From Hippasteria phrygiana (lineage: Eukaryota; Echinodermata; Asteroidea; Valvatida; Goniasteridae): 64,000 nt of DNA. The notes below the pieces were generated by a model. It did not search any database. It worked only from the letters and a program-made list of their open reading frames with translations, and was not told the origin of the DNA. The DNA is taken from contig JAZGUH010000071.1 in the NCBI GenBank assembly GCA_037893225.1, forward strand, positions 186,001 to 250,000. The letters run 5' to 3'. The translations under genes and the position numbers were made by a program. Numbering within the stretch: the stretch's first letter is position 1; the number at the start of each line of letters is the position of its first letter. Of the stretch, positions 47,401 to 56,400 are shown piece by piece.

Positions 47401-50400
47401 TTGATGCTCAAAGTTGTCAGCTAAAACTGCAAGTGACATTCGTGTCCACCCAAATTAATTTCAAGTGTGACTTTGAGTGCCTGCACTTACAAACAGGTGG
47501 CAACAGCACGTGTCAAAAATAACGGCACCGTCTGCCAAACGTCATTAGATTTAATCAAATAGTACGTTAGAGTAAGGCGTACTGATAAGTGTTGAAGCAT
47601 GCGACATGTCTGCACACTTGCACTGACTGGCATAACTACAGTACCGGTAGTTCAGGAGAGGAAAGATGGTCAGGTTGTAATTACCCTTTGTAGTGAACAA
47701 CCGGACGGGGTGACATAAAGGCTGGATGGCTGGAGACAGAGGGAAGAGGAACCCTTAGGACTGTGGGCCAGAACATGACATTAGACGCCAACTGATCATT
47801 ATTAATTAACCCTAACATCCTAGGCATTAATTTGGGGTGAAGACCTGTGTACTACGAAATACTATTTAGTATTCTGTAGCACTGGGTCTCTGTCTGATGA
47901 TTGAGTGTACATGTATGACGACTACAGAGTACTACTTCTGTGTAATGCAGTTAAGTTACTGAGTAAATTATATTTGTGTCAATGAATTGGATGGCTAAGA
48001 TAAAACAATTGTATCATCTCTGAAAACCAGTAGTTAATGCTTTGTTTCTGCTTTAGATGAAAACAGACCTTTTGCCTCCAACCCCAGCAACAAAAAGTAC
48101 ATGTAGAACTACATGTACATATTACTACGTACACTATTTGGGGTGAAGTAAAAATTACCACAGGCATTGCACACAAGTAGGTGAGAGTACTAGTATTTTG
48201 TAGCTTCAGGTGATGTTAGGGTTAAAGTACCACTGCCCTACATGTACATATCAGAATTTGTTTATAGATTGTAAATAGTCTCTTTATTTGTCAAACTTCT
48301 GATGCATAATTACATGTTATGTATTTCCGTGTAAATAATTCTGATCAACATTTCCATTCATAAAATCAGATCATCAAAAGAATTTGTAATTAAAATGTCA
48401 ACCTGCATTTCACAACATGTACATGACTTCGGGCATACTGTCGGCCTTGTCTGCAGAGTAAATATTTTTCTTCAATTCTGCTGTAGATTTCATTGAAAGG
48501 ACCAGCCTATTAGATGGCAATTAAGTACATGTATGTCTTGCCTGTTATCGTGGCTATGTCATCAATGTGTGCCAGGCGATGGTCCCGGTCCCAGCCCACG
48601 TCACACAGTAAACACAGAAATGTCATCTAAATGTCGACACTTCCTATGCCTCACCAACTGTTAATTCCTTCATTTATCAATCCATATATTCCAGGAATGG
48701 GGGGCAAAATATTTGGCACTGGACAAAGGTAGATTAAGCCATATTTCAAATAAATACATGTATGTCGTCCGACGTGCAAGATTATGCAAACAATTTCTGG
48801 ACTCGAACCTGTCAACTCTAGATAACATATCATGAGCCCGTTTCACACAAGGGCCAAAACATGGCTCTCGTGTGATGAAATTGCATCAATGTCATAAACA
48901 CATTGATACCGTGCCCACGTATGTTTCCTCCGCTAACTTAGTTTTGCTCATTGTGCAGATCTACAGTTTACCCTTTGTGTTGTACAAGTGACGTGAGGTG
49001 CTTATTTGCGTTTGAATAGGCATAATGGTGTTGCATAATTGATTTGCATATTAGCCTTTTACAAGCAGTGATATTCGTGGATTTCCTCTGTTGCTGTCAT
49101 AGTTTTCAGGAGATTCTTTGGAAGCGGGGTTTTTACAAGAATGCGAATCCCATGGAAGTGAAGCTAACGACCAACTTGAAACCTTTCTGGTGATTAGTAG
49201 TGTAGATTCACGAGTTCAAACCTGGTGTATGCTGTGCTTCGATTCTTTAGCAGCAATTTATTAACTAAACCAGCGATCCCGGTGATTTTCGAATAGTGCA
49301 TAATTCAATAGCTTTTAATCATATCGATACCAATCACTATAAAAAATAAGAGACAATTTGAATGGTTCGTGTTGTTATAGCGTTTGTGCAGTATTTTGGC
49401 AACACGCCTAGTAGCATCCCGATGTTTATCTTACAGACATTATTATCAATGGCTACGGCTCTTTACCGGAGCCTTTCAATGGCCAAATTCAAAGCCGTAG
49501 CCACAAAAGACCCGATCCGGGCAACAAACTATGCGAGAGCAGCATACCAGCCTGTGAATAAACTGAACTGATACACCCGCAATATACATCAACATACGTG
49601 TGCCATATGAAAATAAATCCGTGTCACCAAATCACCTTGATCCTTTGCGCTTTGTGACAAGGATCGGGACCTCCTCCAAAATATTGCATCGATACAACAC
49701 GGTACACCTGTGCGAAAATCACTGAGATTGATCATATGAATGGATCCATGCAATGTTCACAAGTTTGTTTTTACTGATGCATGTTATTTGGCATGCACAG
49801 ATTGGCTAGTGTGCGTGTTCCTGCAAAATTATGTTTCTAGTCGTTTGACAGTTCAAACAAACGTTAAAGAAAGTCAAGAAATCAGGCCATGATTCTGTCA
49901 GAAGAAAACATGATTTCTTGTCATCCCAGAATTCATGAAGGAAATCTTTGCAAATGCTACCTTTTTATTCTTTGCCACTGTATGCACGAGTCGGAAAAGC
50001 AATAAATCGTTTACAAACATTTCTAAACATTGTTTCCGCTCAATTTATGTTACAACTTTGGAAACTAAATTTCTTTGACTACACAATGCCACTTTTGACT
50101 GGTCATTGTGCCGTAGACTGTGCATAATGAATTCTCTTACTGGCTCATTTCTGTTAGGAGACCACATTCGTGATTTAATTTTTTACGATGTATGAAAATA
50201 CGATGAAATTTTGTCGTAAAACATTGGCATTTACTCATGACGTTTGTCTTTACTTTATTAACTAAATGTCAGACAATATCAAAAATATCAACGTCAAAAA
50301 ATAAGCGCTTTCTAGATCAATCAACTGCAGACATCAGGTTGTTTTTTTAATTCACTTTTGAAATCAAATATTTTAAGATAGGTCGCTGTCTTTTTTTGAC

Positions 50401-53400
50401 TAGCCCATCAGAAAATACTTTTTACTACTTTTGTAAAGTGGGTTTCATCAAATTATTAATGCAATGTTGTGTCGTGTGAATGTCTGTCATGAAATGGCAG
50501 GTGTCTTGGGTATTAGCGGTTACAACGTGTTACTGCTGCTCATGCGAAACGGGTTCTAGATGTCTGTACATGTAAGTGTTGTTCCTGAGCAGGCCTCTCT
50601 CCACCCAGTACTTGCATGAAAAAGTCACATAAAGGCTGGAAACAAAATCATGTTAATGTACACTGGTTCTCAAACTCCCAAAAACTGAATAACTTGTCCA
50701 CAATCATGTTGGGATCATACACATTACATTCACACATTATGGACAGAATGAACTCTAAGCTCAAACTTTGTCAAATATTTGCACGAATATTATCCACAAT
50801 ATCGACAGAGCGTTAGAGCTTGAGCATGCCACAATACAAAGTCCAGTAATTAAATTCCAAGTCAACATTTTCTGGCCAGCAGCTGGTTCTGATGGCCATA
50901 TTTCCGTCCTCTTTTTTTGTTTGTTTCAGGTCAGGTCAATTTGCACATCCCCCAGGAATGAAATTACACATGTGGCATCAAATTATTCTCCTTAGCTTAT
51001 AACATCAAGTAAATAATCACGGACTTATGCTAAAATTTTCAGTTGATTAATTACAAAGAAAATAAATTTAGTTCAACTTATTTAATGCCACAAGTATCAT
51101 GCCAATGCACAGATTATATCAATTGGAAATTTACAAAAAACTCTTCCCACAAAAAGAGGATAGTAGACCCTCTATAGAGCCAGTAAGGAGAAAAAAACAT
51201 ATACAATAAACCAACAAACAAACAAACATTTATGGAAATACATTTAAGAAAACACTTCACATGAGCAAACAAGGAAAGGGAAAAACCATGAGTAGAAACA
51301 GTCAGGCGGGGAGGAGGAGGAGAACTTACAAACAAACAAACAAACAAACAAACAGAGGATCAGGCAGGGGAACAAACAAACAGGGTGAAGAAAGGAAAGT
51401 AACAGGAAAGCATCACAGGATACTGCATTACATGTACATTCAATATAAAAAATCTCCACAATTCAGATGCGAAAATCTGAGTCAGTAAACATCCCAATCT
51501 TCCCGTTATTACAGACCCGTCGAAAGCTGACATGATTAATGCCCAAGCCAGCCAGTAAGCACATGGCAGTAACTCTACCTTTAACCATCTGGCAATACAA
51601 AATGACTGCTCATCCCAATGAAACTAATTGTTTGGACAATTGATCAGAACTTGGGGAGAGTCAACATTGGTAATTTATGCTAGAGTATTAATCATGGACA
51701 AACTCGAGCCTGTCTGGGTTTTTCATGGTCAGTATCTGTCGTTATAAATCAGATCTTACGAATAAATTGGCTAATTAGCAATGCACTACTTTTTGGAAAA
51801 AAATGAGAAAACATGTGATGGCAAAAATGAACAATAATCAGTTTATTAATCAAATTAGTATCCATTTTGAGATCTTAATTTAAAAAATATTAAGTACAAT
51901 ATATTGATTCTCAAAAATGACTTTAAAAGGAGGAAAAATAAAAAATACACAATGTAAACCAACAAACATTTCTAAAATTTAATTTCAGTACATTGTGTGC
52001 ATACATGTATGCATACAATCATTTTAAGAATACAATTTTATCACAAATATTTTTGCATGACTCACAATTTTCACAAGGGGTCTCTGTTTTCAAATTGCAA
52101 AGAAAGTTTGAAAGTTTTCCATTTGAATTCTTAATTTTATATATTTTGCACAGTTTATCTAAGGATTTGACAAACTGCTTTAAATTTTTAATTTACCCTG
52201 TGTTATCCAACTTAGTGCATATTTTTCTCCCCAGGCACTGGAAACTTGAACAACGAATTTTCACATCACGTTTAGGCTCTGATGGCATTATTATAAGGTG
52301 TTTACGACAAAAGTACAAATGTCGTGTACTGACATGTATGTACATGTAAGGGACCTTAGATCTCTGTGAATGTCAGGAAAACTAATCCATAGAAATTTGA
52401 GTTGGTGCATGGATCTGGTTAAAGATCTGCCGGCTTCTTGTTCAGGTCACGTCAAGAATGCTCTAGCCAGGCCGTGGCATTAAGATAGATTTCAGAGGAT
52501 TCCGCTTAACGTTGTCTAAGAGGGATGCGAAAAGAACGTGCTCTCTTGCTCTAATGTATCAATTGAATGCTGCCTGATCAAATATCGTCAGTCGATGCAC
52601 GGGCTGGGCCACGCAAACAAAGTGCAGCCAGATTGCATAGCTACATGTAGCTCCACGTTGAGAATGACTAATGGAAATAGCCTTAGCCGAACTGCACTCT
52701 GCGCGTAATCCTGTAATCTTCCATGTTCTACCCTGTAAGACCTGTGTGGATATTACAGTGGCTACAGAATCGATATCTCAACATTTTAATTAATATTTGA
52801 TATTTTGAGGAAGGAAATTGTCTGAAATTGAGTGACCTATGTACACGTAGAATCTGAACTACATGACTTCATTGAGTAAACAATCAAAACTGTGTTCCAA
52901 TCTGAAGGGCTTACATTTTTTACATAAAAATTATCAAGGGAAGACTAATGTGAAAATCCAGTAAATTACATGCATATGTTCAATCTATATTTGAAAGCTT
53001 AATTTTAAGGTTCTCATCAAAAAGAGGGTGAAACCAGTGGTTCCTTTGTCAAGTTATCAAAGAATAATTGAGCATTCTGACTAGAATTCCATAGAATACA
53101 AGTACAGTAAAATCGCGATATCTCGAAGCTCAAGGGAATGGACAAAATATTCGAGATATCCGGAATTCGGCTTAAGTGAGGTCCCCATATTTTCAACAGT
53201 CCTACCATCTATGCGTACACGTACATACATGAATGGCTCCACAATAACTCACTATGCCAGGCTATAGACACCGTATTTCAAACAATTTCCTGTATCACAA
53301 TAGCAGTTTTCCCATTAAAAAATCATCACTTTACTCAAATTTTATATTGTTCTTACCTAAAAGTACTTATATACATCCACCAAATGTCATTATCTAACTG

Positions 53401-56400
53401 TGTGTAGGAAATCTTTATTTCGTGTCACGTTTGTCTAAGAAACTCTGTATATGCAATCTGCATGCACTTGGGCAGTCACATGACCGATCATTATTCAACC
53501 GACAGAGAGTGCACTATTGTGAGTTTTCACGGATCCGTGCATGCACTTGTCTTGGGTTTTCCTTTTTATCTTTTTTCCCTTAACCCTAACCCTGCCAAAC
53601 CAGCACAGTGCATCTGTGGTGACAGCTTCACTTTGCTGCACTCTGCACACAAGTCAATGTGACAAAGTATGCACTGTGCTGCGTCTGGCAGGGTTAGGGT
53701 TAAAAAAAAAAAAAAAAATTGGGGTAACAAAATTTGTATTTGTTTCTTTTGTTTGTGGTTTTTAGGTATATTTTTTAATTTAAGCGTCCTACTACTGAGC
53801 AATCTCTAAAGTGAAATGATGCCTTGTTTAAAGTTTTAGGCTTCGATTTTGGTGCGTGTCGCATCTTCAGAAATTGCTATGCGGCCACGTGGACACCGCA
53901 CTGAACCAGTGATTGGGTTTTCTATCCAGTCAGATGTCCACTGCGCTGAGCCAGCTTCTGCCACTGATTGGACAGTTAGCTTGAAAGCCAGGCACGCGCG
54001 GCATCCTCAAAGGTTTTAAATGTGGTCATTTGGACACCGCAAAGAGCCAATGATTCGACTGTCGGTGTGCGGGTAACCATTGGACAAGCTGTAGTGCTAG
54101 TGATCAGGCCAGAACGAAAACAAGGATTGGCAGCGGTTACGGTCGATTGTTGTGTTTACATGTATGTGTGACCAAATCGATCACAATGGCACATGCACAC
54201 TGTCTACGGTCTTGAAAAGACTAAGGCAATAGCAATTATGACTCATGAAAAACAAGTTTTGCGATGTTTGACACTTTTTGTTGCTTTTTTTGGCAGCGAT
54301 TTTTTTTGATTGGCTAGGGGAAAAAAATGACTTAAACGGATTCACCGGTGCCGACAATTCGAGTTACGGGAGTATTTATGTACACAATATCCTATTCTTT
54401 TGCCGGTAATGTAGTGTACATGTACATGTAGCTTCGAGATAAGCAGAGATTAGAGTTTGAGCTATCGCAATTTTACTGTAATTAAAATGGGTTCACTCAA
54501 GCCTATCAAAAGTGGGGAAACATAACTGCAGGAAATTAATGAACAAAAGCACACTATCAAAGCATCCTTCACCTACTCACAAGACTGACACAACCAAAAG
54601 GTCACATTCTGGCTAAATTTCAAAGGTTTCACCTACTCTACTTGTCTTTCAATTTCACTCAAACTGACCTTTAAAATTACAACTCAACCCTGCAGAGCCC
54701 AGCCCTATGCAGCTATAAAAAGCTTTCCGTGGGTGCATGCTAGGTGAAAAAATAATCAAGTCAACCAGAACCATTATTGGAGATTTAGGGCCAATTTCAC
54801 CGAGCTGCTACATGTAAGCACAACAATTTGCTTAGCATGAAAGTCTACCTTGCTAGAAACAGGATTACCAGCAAACTTTTCATGTAATGTCTATTACCTG
54901 TGACTGGTATTCAGCTGTTGGTTGCTTAGCATGAAAATCACGTAAAGTTTTAGCTGGTAACCTGCTTTTACTACAAAGCAAGACATTTTTGTGCTAAGCA
55001 AATGTTTGTGCTGATTAGCTGTGCCACGAAATTGGCCCCTGTTATTTTTAGATGTTATTTTCCAATGCCTCCTCAACAAGTGTGTGGTAAATAAGCCATT
55101 AGCCAGGCTTCACTCCCAGCAATGCACAGTTACAAGAGGGCGCTACAAACATCCAATACAGTGTACCTCTCCAATAGAGAAGAAACAAGTGCCAAAGCAC
55201 CCTCAATAGATAATTGGCAGTCCCATGGTTTAAAAACAGACTGCACAGACCATGTACGGACACACGTTCAATTGATGATTGGTAATCTACTTTGTCCATG
55301 AAAAAGATATGAACTCCAAGGTTCAGTATTTACTTCCTTTAAACCTATACAGAAATCATTTGTTTACCAGTACATGTGTTATCTCATTAATACCAACAGA
55401 GGGTGCTATTCAAGATAAGTTACATGTACTTGCATTTGTTTGTGAATGTTACATCTGCATCACGTCTCAAAATTAGAGACGTTGAAGTGAAAAACATAAA
55501 TGTACTTTTAGTACATTGAAGTCTTTCTTTCCAACTTACATGAAGTTCAAATATAGTGTGAAAATCAAGCAAATACAGACCTTGTTCATTCACCAATAAT
55601 TAACAAAACAACAAAAACAAAAATACAGCCCTTGCAGAAAGGAGGGAAGAGAAAAACAAAAGAATTTCTAAAACTCAACAAGAAATACATATGTAGTACC
55701 CCTTCAAGTATCAGGAAAAATTACCAAACAGCACAATGAACTAATTAAACTTGACCAATAGAGGGAGCTATACACTATCACAACTATTGTGTCTACATGT
55801 AGCAACTGGACAAACAATCCTTACCTGGCATAGACAAAAAGGCTGCCCTCAATGTCCGTTTTCTCCTAAAAAAAAACACAAACATTTTATATTTCACTTT
55901 TTATAAGAAATACCATTTTGGGTATGTCGATAAAGTATAACTATAAATTATAGATAAAGGTAGTACACACCATTTGCAAACATCCAAAAACAAAACTACT
56001 GAATTATTATGAAATACCATGCTAGAGTGTAGGTAAGTAGCAGTTTCAAGCATCCTGTGAAATCATGGCACCTGGTGTGGTCGTTTTCCCAGCGTACATT
56101 TATATGCACACAAAACTTTAAACAGGTCAGTGTTACAGTATTTGGTAGCACGCTATAAAATACTAACCCCAAATCAATTTATTTCTGAAAATAACAGAAA
56201 AAGCAAATGGTGTATACTACATTTAAAGTAGTAAACGATGAAGAGATGACAACATTTGTAATCAATAAAATAAAACAAAATAAAGACAACCAATGAACAG
56301 AATCACTCTCTGGAGTTAGAGAGGTATCCTTGGAAGGAAGCAGTTCAATTTAAGGGTCAAATTTAGTTTGAAAGGAGTCAAAAAGTCAAAATTCCAAAAG

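Noticed and set aside
54788..55038. Assigning the GGGCCAATTTC element to the Harbinger superfamily
   Set aside because: No 3-bp target duplication could be confirmed, so the superfamily is left open.
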